From Candidatus Altimarinota bacterium (GTDB taxonomy: Bacteria; Cyanobacteriota; Cyanobacteriia; Cyanobacteriales; Microcystaceae), in NCBI GenBank assembly GCA_012031035.1, contig JAAUUT010000020.1, positions 1 to 56,010 of the forward strand: DNA of 56,010 bases, in the 5' to 3' direction. Both the position numbers and the translations under genes were made by a program. Below, piece after piece: positions 39,101-45,863 of this stretch (the first letter of the stretch is position 1; every line of letters starts with the position of its first letter). Below the pieces are notes generated by a model, which was not told the DNA's origin, ran no database searches, and saw only the letters and a list, made by a program, of their open reading frames with translations.

Positions 39101-39265
39101 GTAGCGTTTGAGAATGCGATCGCTCAGTCGTCCGTCATTACGTCTGGGCAGTGCATCTGAATAAAGTAAATGTTCTGAAGGTGCAGAACCATCTAAAGCA
39201 GTTACATTAAGGCTAATTAACTGTTCGTCCACACAGCTTTTTTGCCACTCGATTAGATGATTCAT
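36164..39265 (-). CDS. Plasmid replication protein, CyRepA1 family (DUF3854/TOPRIM plus helicase)
   Basis: A large replication protein of the cyanobacterial plasmid type. Residue numbers are from the ATG at 39265 (1033 residues), chosen because AGGAG at 39274-39278 lies eight bases upstream; the frame is open to 39301. A DUF3854/TOPRIM-like region has the acidic residues in LCITEGAKKAGALL (about 145) and YIAFDRDTKTN (about 207). A superfamily 2-like helicase follows, with Walker A in SPKGTGKTKCLE (about 320), Walker B in IVIIDEVEQVL (about 400) and QALGRIRE as a motif VI-like segment. It is flanked by ordinary chromosomal genes, suggesting an integrated plasmid or a domesticated replicon. A palindromic repeat is embedded in its coding sequence. 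Confidence 0.82.
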   Translation of the reverse strand: MNHLIEWQKSCVDEQLISLNVTALDGSAPSEHLLYSDALPRRNDGRLSDRILKRYEHTEEGGWWCSGIDLLTGSDDLWGCFKPARPRLSNDRHKPIKYEHPPQTPTGIFALKVPLHLWQNIADRAGSGIISQEIDFWQWLIEHPSIPLCITEGAKKAGALLTAGYAAIALPGINNGYRTPRNERGDRIGKSHLIAQLEKLVASGRQIYIAFDRDTKTNTIKAVDAAIAKMGYLLKQAGCSVKVITWNPEFGKGVDDLIARNGRQAFDKAYQIALPFDTWKAQGLARLTHTSNIEVNCRYLPDLEIPQTAKLIGIKSPKGTGKTKCLEQIVARAKERGQWVLVIGHRIRLVEELCQRFGLQYITEVRNPLLEQVLGYGLCIDSLHPNSQAKFNALNWSNGIVIIDEVEQVLWHGLNSDTCRNNRVAILKSLKTLMQNVLGGDGQVYVADADLSDISLDYLMTLGGLSLESFIVKNDWKPSEKEAWNVYNYPESNPKVLVRNLVKHIKEGGKPFVCLSAQKLTSQWGTRTLESYLKKQFPQANILRIDSESLTEPTHPAYNCINNLDRVLSSYDIVLASPSIETGVSIALKGHFTSVWSIAQGIQTVTSICQALGRIRENIPRHIWVASYGFNQIANGSTSIPALLTSGHRLTELNIRLLQQSDFDALDDIDAGFQAESLLCWAKMAVRVNASMINYRDSVQALLIEEGHNLKVGGRDAIYRVSTEIGNQENKKNSQNHNLYSLAEAWERVKSQNQLTDAINEVREQNYQAECNAIARANDLNEEQYRALKRRLVKTISQKRSLRKHELKNRYELPITPQLVALDDDNWYQKLRIHYFLTIGRSYLADRDAIVAKQLIDRGHGSLFFPDFNGSQLGTIIGTMEVLGIPILLADSSRELRNTDDDLQQLAKIAMNNRTEIKTIIGIGIAKNASPIVIIRRFLEEIGYGLMNICCEGTRQKRIRVYRVVVPNDGREEVFKQWLLKDERYPGSSEPWLDDGFIANYYRNRLCHSSHSNRSLETPNNNYIQLSLDLGTI
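37098..37125. repeat. GTAGAGACGC palindromic repeat inside the CyRepA1 gene
   Basis: A 28-bp near-perfect palindrome (GTAGAGACGCGATA, then TATCGCATCTCTAC) lies inside the coding sequence. Read on the coding strand it encodes GGRDAIYRVSTE in frame, in a weakly conserved linker before a polar, asparagine- and lysine-rich patch. Sister copies are intergenic at 43519-43639 and 45329-45356. Confidence 0.85.
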
Positions 39266-39290
39266 GCCTTGTTCTCCTAAAACATTGAGA

Positions 39291-39318
39291 GCAAGACACA
39301 CTACCTATGGTGTCTTGC
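39291..39318. promoter_or_regulatory. Inverted repeat upstream of the CyRepA1 gene
   Basis: GCAAGACAC (39291-39299) and GTGTCTTGC (39310-39318) form a perfect 9-bp inverted repeat with a 10-base spacer. On the minus strand a TTATAA box lies directly upstream, so the repeat would overlap the start of transcription, and it ends 25 bases before the ATG. Placement suits an operator for self-repression or a Rep-binding site. Confidence 0.65.
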
Positions 39319-39395
39319 CTTATAATTTTAGAAGCAAAGCACTAGATAAGGACAAAAATTTTTAGATCGATGTAGAAACGAAATCTATTGCATCT

Positions 39396-39716
39396 CTATT
39401 CCCAACATTCTTCGCAATTGCATTCTCCCCAATCTTCAACAAGCGTAATGGGTTGACTCCCTTGTACAAACGAATCGGTTATTTCAATTTCGTTATTTTG
39501 ACAGATTGCCCATGTTAGTAGCACTTCTTTAGTTGAAAAATGAGTAGCCGGGTCTTTTTGGGCAACGGTTGCCAGGAATGTTTGCGCATCGTGATGACCC
39601 AAGGCATACCATCCTATTGTGTCGTAGTACAAATCGACAAAAGAGTGAATTTGGATTGTGAGACTAGCTGTTTTTTTCGTTTTTGGAGCGAATAAAGCAA
39701 TTTTGGCAATAGACAT
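39396..39716 (-). CDS. Hypothetical protein, 106 aa, upstream of CyRepA1
   Basis: Not recognised. A small acidic protein containing IHSFVDLYYDTIGWYALGHHDA and ending DWGECNCEECWE, where three cysteines near the C-terminus could bind a metal. It lies about 130 bases upstream of the CyRepA1 start on the same strand and has its own inverted repeat in front. The pairing suggests it belongs to the same plasmid-derived unit. Confidence 0.6.
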   Translation of the reverse strand: MSIAKIALFAPKTKKTASLTIQIHSFVDLYYDTIGWYALGHHDAQTFLATVAQKDPATHFSTKEVLLTWAICQNNEIEITDSFVQGSQPITLVEDWGECNCEECWE

Positions 39717-39733
39717 AGATTGACTTAGCCGTT

Positions 39734-39755
39734 AACTATATTAAAAAATATAGTT
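39734..39755. promoter_or_regulatory. Palindrome upstream of the 106-aa gene
   Basis: AACTATATT (39734-39742) pairs perfectly with AATATAGTT (39747-39755) around AAAA. It sits 18 bases upstream of the ATG of the 106-residue gene, where a promoter or operator is expected. Its sequence differs from the repeat before the CyRepA1 gene, so a different protein would bind it. Confidence 0.55.
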
Positions 39756-40232
39756 GAATTAAAATAAATTTTCAATACATTTGAAATTTATTTTTGAATT
39801 AATTGCTTAAAAAACGCTACTCGTCTCAATATCTTTTGGCACTCCTGAAAATGAACTAGTTTTGATATAAACGCGATCGCGCGTTATTTCGCTCAATACA
39901 TTCGATGGTTTAGGACATCTCAAAGGAGTACGACCGTTCGCCCCTACTAGAAAATGTGTGCGTCTTAGATTTATGCTTCCATCAATCTATCAATTACCGA
40001 TGTAGAAAAAAGTGGAAAAGAATTAATGGGACTGACATCCCAAACTTACTCGCTTACTCTAAAAGCTGAAAGACACAGATAGAGGTGTGAGATGGGAGAA
40101 AAATTTTTGCTAGCTGTCGCCGTCACTTTTTCATTGAACCTTTTTTTCTGTTTTGGCGAATCTTCTTTAATTTCAGCGAATAATACCAAATCCCATTCCT
40201 TGACTAATCTTTCTTTACGCGAGAACCTAGCT
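39756..40232. other. Intergenic region with a possible secreted mini-ORF
   Basis: An AT-rich stretch. An open frame of 62 codons from 40092 to 40280 on the plus strand starts with a signal-like MGEKFLLAVAVTFSLNLFFC and has AGAGGTG upstream of its ATG. Its end overlaps the 3' end of the DUF2993 gene on the other strand. Nothing else was recognised; no iteron-like direct repeats were seen, although this is where a plasmid origin might be expected. Confidence 0.3.
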
Positions 40233-40976
40233 TCATCCAGAAGGAATTTGCTCGACGTAGGCTTGAGCTTGAATCCTTAATTGATTTGCTTCTATCTTAA
40301 GATCGTCAATTTTGAGTGACATTCCTTGCAACTCGAAATTGCTCAGATTGAGAATCGAACTCGTTTCATCTATTAAAGCCTTGGTTAATTCAGGCGATAT
40401 CTCTTTCTCTTCGCCATATTGAACGTCTTTGAGAGTTATCGTTTGTCCGTCAGCACTCACTTGAGGAACTGCGGTAAAAGCCACTTTTTCAAGCTTGCTA
40501 GTTTCTTGCAATAATACAGTTGCTTTGAGGGCTATTTTTCCGGGTTCGGGGAGATGAAACTCAACCTGTTGGGGAATGACTGTCATTGGTTGTCCGTCGA
40601 TCGATATTTGCGTCTTTTGCAGGCGATCGCGTACATACTCTGAGTTAAAGGCACGATTGATATCGGATTCGGTTAAAACAACCGAAGCACTTCCTTGAGT
40701 TGGCTTAGTGAGTTCAATTTTGCCGAAAGCGGCGCTAAGGGGATTAATAGCAACTCCACTCATTTCCATCGCCAGTTCTTCAACGCGCAAGTCTCCTTGC
40801 ATAACCATTCCTTCGCCTTCGATGGTGACTGACTCTACTTCTCCTGTGACTAGTTTGAGCGGATCGGTTTTAAGATTGACATCTAAATTTTCTACTTCAT
40901 CAAGTTGACTAGCTAGCCCGATTTCTGCGGCTTTATTGAGTGCTTGCTCTCCGAGGCCTTGGTTTTCTTGCGTCAC
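40233..40976 (-). CDS. DUF2993 (LmeA-type) domain protein
   Basis: A 247-residue protein with the repetitive beta-rich pattern of DUF2993: ESVTIEGEGMVMQGDLRVEELAM, ELTKPTQGSASVVLTESDIN and RAFNSEYVRDRL, then DGQPMTVIPQQVEFHL and TLKDVQYGEEKEISPEL. No signal peptide or membrane anchor is visible, so it may act in the cytoplasm or start further upstream in other species. Related proteins in actinobacteria (LmeA) act in lipoglycan synthesis; the cyanobacterial role is unknown. Confidence 0.85.
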   Translation of the reverse strand: MTQENQGLGEQALNKAAEIGLASQLDEVENLDVNLKTDPLKLVTGEVESVTIEGEGMVMQGDLRVEELAMEMSGVAINPLSAAFGKIELTKPTQGSASVVLTESDINRAFNSEYVRDRLQKTQISIDGQPMTVIPQQVEFHLPEPGKIALKATVLLQETSKLEKVAFTAVPQVSADGQTITLKDVQYGEEKEISPELTKALIDETSSILNLSNFELQGMSLKIDDLKIEANQLRIQAQAYVEQIPSG

Positions 40977-41317
40977 GTTTTTCTCTCCCGTGTCAAATTC
41001 TTTAAGTTACTGACAGCATCAATTTTTTCTAGATCTAAATATATGGCGAGGTTTTTGATTAGCCATCGCCCCTAGGGACTATCCAAAATGGATGGCGATT
41101 TACTATGAATTTTGGTACAGATGGGGAGATTTTTTCAGCGACCAGTTACCAATTATCAGTTGCCTTTCCTATTGAACTCCTAATTTTTATCATTCATAAT
41201 TCCCCTGATAACTGAGCTAGATTTCCCTCTTGAGAATGATGAGAACAAAAAAATTGCCAGCTAATGTTAAACATAATTCAATTAAATAAAAATTAAATTT
41301 TAGGTTGAAGTTTAACT
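40977..41317. other. Intergenic region, no gene recognised
   Basis: About 340 bases between the divergent DUF2993 gene and the small 69-residue gene. It holds a degenerate copy of the CAGTTACCAATTATCAGT/ATTCATAATT repeat family (41140-41200) and nothing else that I can support. Confidence 0.4.
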
Positions 41318-41527
41318 ATGTTTTTACAAGATAAACAGACCGGGACTTTAGTAGAAATTCTTGATGTTGAAGCATTATTTAACCCTACAAAAAATTCTGT
41401 CACCATTCAAGGACAAGAAGGTGAGGAAGAACAAGAACCTGAAGCTTATTCAAAAGATAGATTAATTTTTCCTTCCGGTGAGAACTTGCCGCGTTGTTGG
41501 CTAGATGCTAATTACAGAAATAATTAA
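41318..41527 (+). CDS. Small conserved cyanobacterial protein, 69 aa
   Basis: A 69-residue acidic protein beginning MFLQDKQTGTLVEILDVEAL and ending LIFPSGENLPRCWLDANYR. This combination (a short beta domain, a glutamate/glutamine-rich middle EGEEEQEPEAY and a fixed C-terminal FPSGENLPRCWxDxxYR) recurs in cyanobacterial genomes from what I recall, where it is often mislabelled an acetyltransferase. The function is unknown. It stands alone. Confidence 0.7.
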   Translation: MFLQDKQTGTLVEILDVEALFNPTKNSVTIQGQEGEEEQEPEAYSKDRLIFPSGENLPRCWLDANYRNN

Positions 41528-41758
41528 GGCTATAAGTAAGATTGGCGATCGCAGGTAAAAGCAAGAGGAAACTGGAACATTAGGACATTAAAATAATCAC
41601 TTCACTTTTAAGAACAAGCTTGCCCAACTGCGATCGCCTTTTCGCCTATCCAAAAAGTTCTTTAGTTCTATCGCTTCAAGAAATCCGTGAGATAATGCTA
41701 TGTCAAAGAGCGGCTATGTCAAAATAGCCAATTAATCGAAAGGAAGCGCAACAGATTT

Positions 41759-42217
41759 ATGCTGACAATCATTTCTTTGATACTTACTTTTATTTTCTCC
41801 AGCTTTCTTGAATATTGGCTTCATCGCTTGATGCACATTTGGCCCTGGTTTGGCAACCAGTTTACTTCTCACTACAAACATCACCAAAGCCAAACAGCTA
41901 ACTTGTTAGGAGATTTTAAAGACTATGGTATGGTTGCTGTAATTTTCTGCCCCATATTTTTGATTTCCCCGGCAGCCGCAATTGGCTCTATTTTAGGGGG
42001 TTTGAGTTTTGCTGCTTTTGCTTCCTATAGCCATCATCTTCAGCATCAAACACCAACAAGATATATTATGATGAAGGTTCCCGTTCATTACCTTCACCAT
42101 AATTACAGTTGTCGCTACAACTTTGGTTTGTCTGTAGATTGGTGGGATCGAGCCTTTGGCACTTATAGACCGATGGAATGGTCTTTGAGCAGAGAACAAG
42201 CGACAAAGAACGGTTAA
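41759..42217 (+). CDS. Fatty acid hydroxylase/sterol desaturase superfamily protein
   Basis: A 152-residue integral membrane di-iron protein. Histidine boxes are EYWLHRLMH (about residue 18), HYKHHQ (about 38), SHHLQH (about 91) and HYLHHNY (about 109). Membrane segments lie at about 2-17 and 55-88. The short length resembles carotenoid beta-ring hydroxylase (CrtR-like or CrtZ) and small fatty acid hydroxylases. The substrate may be a carotenoid or an acyl chain. It stands alone on the plus strand. Confidence 0.85.
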   Translation: MLTIISLILTFIFSSFLEYWLHRLMHIWPWFGNQFTSHYKHHQSQTANLLGDFKDYGMVAVIFCPIFLISPAAAIGSILGGLSFAAFASYSHHLQHQTPTRYIMMKVPVHYLHHNYSCRYNFGLSVDWWDRAFGTYRPMEWSLSREQATKNG

Positions 42218-42303
42218 ACCTGCGAACAGTTATCGAGGCATAGGATTTTGGGATTTAAACCTGCTACAACCAAGTAGCCTCCAGTTACCCAGTCGGTTTG
42301 CTG

Positions 42304-43335
42304 TTAAAAAAACCAACCATAGGAATGCAAACCTTTACCTAATAAATTCACGCCGAGATAGCAAACCCAAACCACTACAAACCCGCTAGCCGCAAGAATA
42401 GCGGGTTTTCTTCCTTGCCAGCCGCGAGTAATGCGAGCGTGAAGGTAAGCAGCAAATACAAGCCAAGTAATCAACGCCCAAGTTTCTTTGGGATCCCAAC
42501 TCCAATAAGAACCCCAGGCTTCATTTGCCCAAACAGCCCCAGCAATAATGCCAATGGTCAAGAGCGGAAAACCCAGTCCAATAACGCGATAGCTGATGTT
42601 GTCTAGGGTATCGGCTAGATTGAGGCGCACTGGAGAAAGTGTAGAATCACTAGCGGAAACATTCGCAATTGAGGTGGTTAAATTGAGAACTGCTGTATTG
42701 CTGTTCCCGTTATTTTCTGTTAGTGCAGGGGCGACAGCAACAGAATTATTGTTTGTAAGCTTGTTCTGAGAGGTTAGCAAACGAGAATTGCGATAGCCAC
42801 CAGTTCCGACCGAACTACCGCGCAATTCTACCGATTGACCGCGAGTAACCACTAAAAACGCGATCGCGAGCAAAGAACCCACCATCAGTGCAGAATAGCT
42901 GAGCATCATAACGCTGACGTGCATCATCAACCAATTAGACTTCAGCGCGGGGACTAAAGGCGCAGATGCCTGCATTTCTGAAGGAAGAGAGAGGGCAGCA
43001 AAGGCGGTAATTGCCATAGCAATTGGTGTAGTTGCCACGCCGACCAAACGACTGCGACTCATACTCTCGGCAATTAGATGAACGGTAGTTATGCCCCAAG
43101 CTAGGAAAAATAACGATTCATACAAGTTACTTAAGGGAAAATAACCTGCTTCTAGCCAACGAGCGCCCAATAAAGCAGCAATACATAAATTGGCAACCCA
43201 GACTCCCGCGCTTCCTAAAGCGGATAGATAGGGAATTTCTGGAAAAGCGGCTCCTCCCCAGTAAACGAGCATGGTTATAAATAAAACTAAAAAGGAAGTA
43301 TTGTCTAAGAGGTTTTGAAGCGTTACTAAATTCAT
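42304..43335 (-). CDS. ccsA: Cytochrome c biogenesis protein CcsA (Ycf5)
   Basis: CcsA carries heme across the membrane and, with Ccs1/CcsB (ResB), ligates it to c-type cytochromes in the lumen (system II). The signature tryptophan-rich motif is [18 protein letters not shown] (about residues 275-292). Another conserved stretch is [15 protein letters not shown]. About eight membrane spans are visible. A non-conserved serine/asparagine-rich loop (about 170-240) interrupts the membrane part. Database nomenclature sometimes calls this protein CcsB. The partner ccs1 is not in the window. Confidence 0.95.
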   Translation of the reverse strand: MNLVTLQNLLDNTSFLVLFITMLVYWGGAAFPEIPYLSALGSAGVWVANLCIAALLGARWLEAGYFPLSNLYESLFFLAWGITTVHLIAESMSRSRLVGVATTPIAMAITAFAALSLPSEMQASAPLVPALKSNWLMMHVSVMMLSYSALMVGSLLAIAFLVVTRGQSVELRGSSVGTGGYRNSRLLTSQNKLTNNNSVAVAPALTENNGNSNTAVLNLTTSIANVSASDSTLSPVRLNLADTLDNISYRVIGLGFPLLTIGIIAGAVWANEAWGSYWSWDPKETWALITWLVFAAYLHARITRGWQGRKPAILAASGFVVVWVCYLGVNLLGKGLHSYGWFF

Positions 43336-43518
43336 AATTTTTTAAGCAAGTTTTTTGAAAAGCAAAGCCAGTCTCGATCGAGCCACATTCGTTATCTATC
43401 TATTGTACTAGGGTCTGTTGACTCGTTTTGGCGCGATCGCCTAATTCAGTTATCAGGAGTTCAGTAGTTCAGTAGTTCAATAATAGATATTCTCCCTTCT
43501 TCCATACTTCCGACTTCC

Positions 43519-43639
43519 GTACAGACGCGATATATCGCAACGGCGGGCAAAACCGAGATCGACCCGCCGATTCCGGCGGGTCGCATGCTCGGCTTCGCCT
43601 TTTTGCCGTACAACGACAAAAAGCCCGCCTCGTCTCTAC
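43519..43639. repeat. Palindromic repeat split by a 93-bp structured insert
   Basis: The left part GTACAGACGCGATATATCGC (43519-43538) and the right part GTCTCTAC (43632-43639) together make the same palindrome as at 37098-37125. Between them lies about 93 bp with its own ends (CGGCGGGC at 43541-43548 against GCCCGCC at 43622-43628) and a perfect 9-bp hairpin inside (GACCCGCCG, ATTC loop, CGGCGGGTC, 43561-43582). It is therefore one mobile repeat nested in another, in the spacer between ccsA and the SagB-type gene. No ORF is present. Confidence 0.75.
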
Positions 43640-43646
43640 CGACTTT

Positions 43647-45173
43647 TTATTGATATCTCGGTCGCCCTAGCGTTGTAATGTAAATAACTGCTTCATCTTG
43701 AGGAATTCCTAAAACCTCGTTTACTTGGTCGTCAAAAAAGCCGCCAATGCCACTTGCACCGAGATTGAGGCGAATAGCTGCTAGATTGAGGCGCTGTCCT
43801 AAATGTCCGGCATCCATATGTAAGTAACGATAAACGCGATCGCCATACTTCGCGACGGCTTTTTGTAAATCGGCAGTATGAAAAACGACTGCTGCTGCAT
43901 CTCTACCTAATTCTTGTCCCAAACACAAAAAATGTAACTCTCGGCGAAAATTTTTGAAGCGAATTTGTCGCAGTTCTTGAGCTTTGGGAGCATAGTAATA
44001 ACAGCCTTCTTCTAATCCCATCACGCCAGACACTGCCACAAAGGTTTCAATTAAATTTAAATCGAAATAGTCGGGAGAGATATCTAATCCCTGTGCGATG
44101 TAATCTTCGGGATGATAAGTAAAGTTAAGCAGTGCTTTTAGTTCTTCGAGAGTCAAATCTTCGCCGCTATAAGCGCGAGTCGAACGTCTTTTGGCGATCG
44201 TCGTTTCTAGTCCCGATAACTTCTCATCCCAATCAATCGGATTATTTTGGGTAGAAATTTTTAAACAAAAAGGAAAATTATATTTATCTTCTAAAGAAAT
44301 TTCCTCGGCTATCTTAGAAGTAGGAGACTCAGCGCTCTCGATTTCTGTGGCTTTGTGAAAATAGGTTAGTAACTCGCCATCGGAAACTTCTTGATATTGC
44401 GTCACAATATCGGAAGCTAGGGCAGTTGTTCCTTTCGGTAAATGTTGTTTGATATCTAATAAGTCAGCTAAGGGGATAACTGCGATGACTCCTTCCTGTT
44501 CTGGATTGAGATAAAATATTGAGTCCATTGCTCGATCCCTAAAGCCACCAATTAGGTGGGGACGGTAATCGTTTATCGAACTAGCTAGCTCGATATTGCT
44601 CAGTAAATGCCCGGTATCTAAGAAAATTCGACGATAGGCGCGATCTTCATAACGCCAAGCAGAACGATAGAAAATAGCAGTTGTAACGATCGCCAGTTGG
44701 GTATTTTCTAAAGCTGAGTGCCAAAAACAAGCTTCCTGTAAGTCACTCCAAACTTCATTTGCCCAGAAATGAATTAATGAGTGGCTTTTTGGTTGATAGT
44801 TATATAAGCCAGCACTTAAAGCAGGCGTTCCACGAGAAACGAGGTATACTTCTGCTGGATATAAGCCGCCTGCCGAAGGAGCCGCTCTTAAGTAGACCGG
44901 AGTCCCCATAGTTTGCAGTTTAGCAGTCAAGCCATAACTATAAAAGAATAATTTTGAAAGTCGCCGCCAATGCTTCGTCGTCGAATTGGCAGAAGTTTCG
45001 CTCTCGTCTAATAAGTATGGTTTGAGATCGAAGTTATTGCCAATTTTGTATTCTTTGAAGGGAAATGGCTGATTTGCCCAGTCCAACGCTTTATTTTTAG
45101 AAGCGATTGTTTCTGGGTGGTATTTAGTACGCTCGTGATAATGAGTTGCGATCGAGCTTTGTGATTTAGCCAT
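43647..45173 (-). CDS. SagB-type tandem nitroreductase-domain oxidoreductase
   Basis: A 508-residue protein made of two nitroreductase-like halves. The first includes YLRAAPSAGGLYPAEVYLVS, the SagB/ThcOx hallmark, and later LDTGHLLSNIELAS. The second starts at about 300 with TTIAKRRSTRAYSGEDLTLE and ends HLGQRLNLAAIRLNLGASGIGGF and VLGIPQDEAVIYITTLGRP. SagB-type enzymes use FMN to oxidise azolines to azoles in peptide natural products, but no precursor peptide, cyclodehydratase or transporter gene is adjacent, so the role here is open. Confidence 0.88.
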   Translation of the reverse strand: MAKSQSSIATHYHERTKYHPETIASKNKALDWANQPFPFKEYKIGNNFDLKPYLLDESETSANSTTKHWRRLSKLFFYSYGLTAKLQTMGTPVYLRAAPSAGGLYPAEVYLVSRGTPALSAGLYNYQPKSHSLIHFWANEVWSDLQEACFWHSALENTQLAIVTTAIFYRSAWRYEDRAYRRIFLDTGHLLSNIELASSINDYRPHLIGGFRDRAMDSIFYLNPEQEGVIAVIPLADLLDIKQHLPKGTTALASDIVTQYQEVSDGELLTYFHKATEIESAESPTSKIAEEISLEDKYNFPFCLKISTQNNPIDWDEKLSGLETTIAKRRSTRAYSGEDLTLEELKALLNFTYHPEDYIAQGLDISPDYFDLNLIETFVAVSGVMGLEEGCYYYAPKAQELRQIRFKNFRRELHFLCLGQELGRDAAAVVFHTADLQKAVAKYGDRVYRYLHMDAGHLGQRLNLAAIRLNLGASGIGGFFDDQVNEVLGIPQDEAVIYITTLGRPRYQ

Positions 45174-45328
45174 AAAAATAGCTTGTGGTTCGGTGAAGGT
45201 GCTGTGACAAGAAGAACAACCTACTATAACAATTTTAATGTTGTTAATTCTGTTTATCTACTTCATCAGCTTTCTCGAACTGCCTAGATCGCAAGTTAGG
45301 TAAGTTGATATTAAATATCAAATAGCTA

Positions 45329-45356
45329 GTAGAAACGCGATATCTTGCGTTTCTAC
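45329..45356. repeat. GTAGAAACGC palindromic repeat, intergenic copy
   Basis: GTAGAAACGC (45329-45338) pairs perfectly with GCGTTTCTAC (45347-45356) around GATATCTT. It belongs to the same family as the copies at 37098-37125 and 43519-43639. Its stem has a compensating change (AAA/TTT where the others have GAG/CTC), as expected if the palindrome itself is selected or copied as a hairpin. Confidence 0.8.
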
Positions 45357-45779
45357 CATAATTCCTGAAATTGCCGATCGCTCGCAGGTTTGTGTTAAAA
45401 GATCGCGAAATCCAACCTAAATGCACTTTATTGGGTTATGCCTGACGGCAAACTAGCGCCAATGTTCCCAACCCAACTTACAGATCTACTCCTATTAAAT
45501 ATTATTTAAAAAAACAAAAATTAAGGGTCAATTAAATTATTTTTAGTTTCGATTATTCAATGATATAGATGCTCTAAAATACCCAAAATAGCAGCGATCG
45601 CAATAAAAATCATCCTTCCAATAAATACTCCGTATTTATAAAAAGGAAGACAAAAAACTACAGACTTTACCCCATGATGAGAAACTGTGACGCGATCGCA
45701 ACATTTAAAACAGTATTAATTTTTACAAATTAATATTAATTTTATTATTGGTCAAAATATCCCAAATTAGAATTGCCAA

Positions 45780-45793
45780 GTTGCATAAATTAC
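45780..45793 (+). promoter_or_regulatory. Possible NtcA-type site upstream of nirB
   Basis: GTT-N8-TAC differs by one base from the nitrogen-control consensus GTA-N8-TAC and lies 70 bases upstream of the nirB start. A TAN3T-type -10 element (TAGGAT) is at 45826, further than the usual 22 bases. The gene is for nitrite assimilation, so NtcA control is plausible but unproven. Confidence 0.3.
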
Positions 45794-45863
45794 ATTAACT
45801 CTCTTGAATTTCTCTACAAAAACTCTAGGATAACGAGTAGAAGCAAGAGCAAATGAAAATATT

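Larger units (their letters stand above)
45174..45863. other. Long intergenic region upstream of nirB
   Basis: About 690 AT-rich bases between the divergent SagB-type and nirB genes. It holds a palindromic repeat (45329-45356) and an NtcA-like site (45780-45793), both listed separately. A short frame on the minus strand (45244-45426) covers the repeat and is not convincing. No RNA gene was recognised. Confidence 0.5.
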
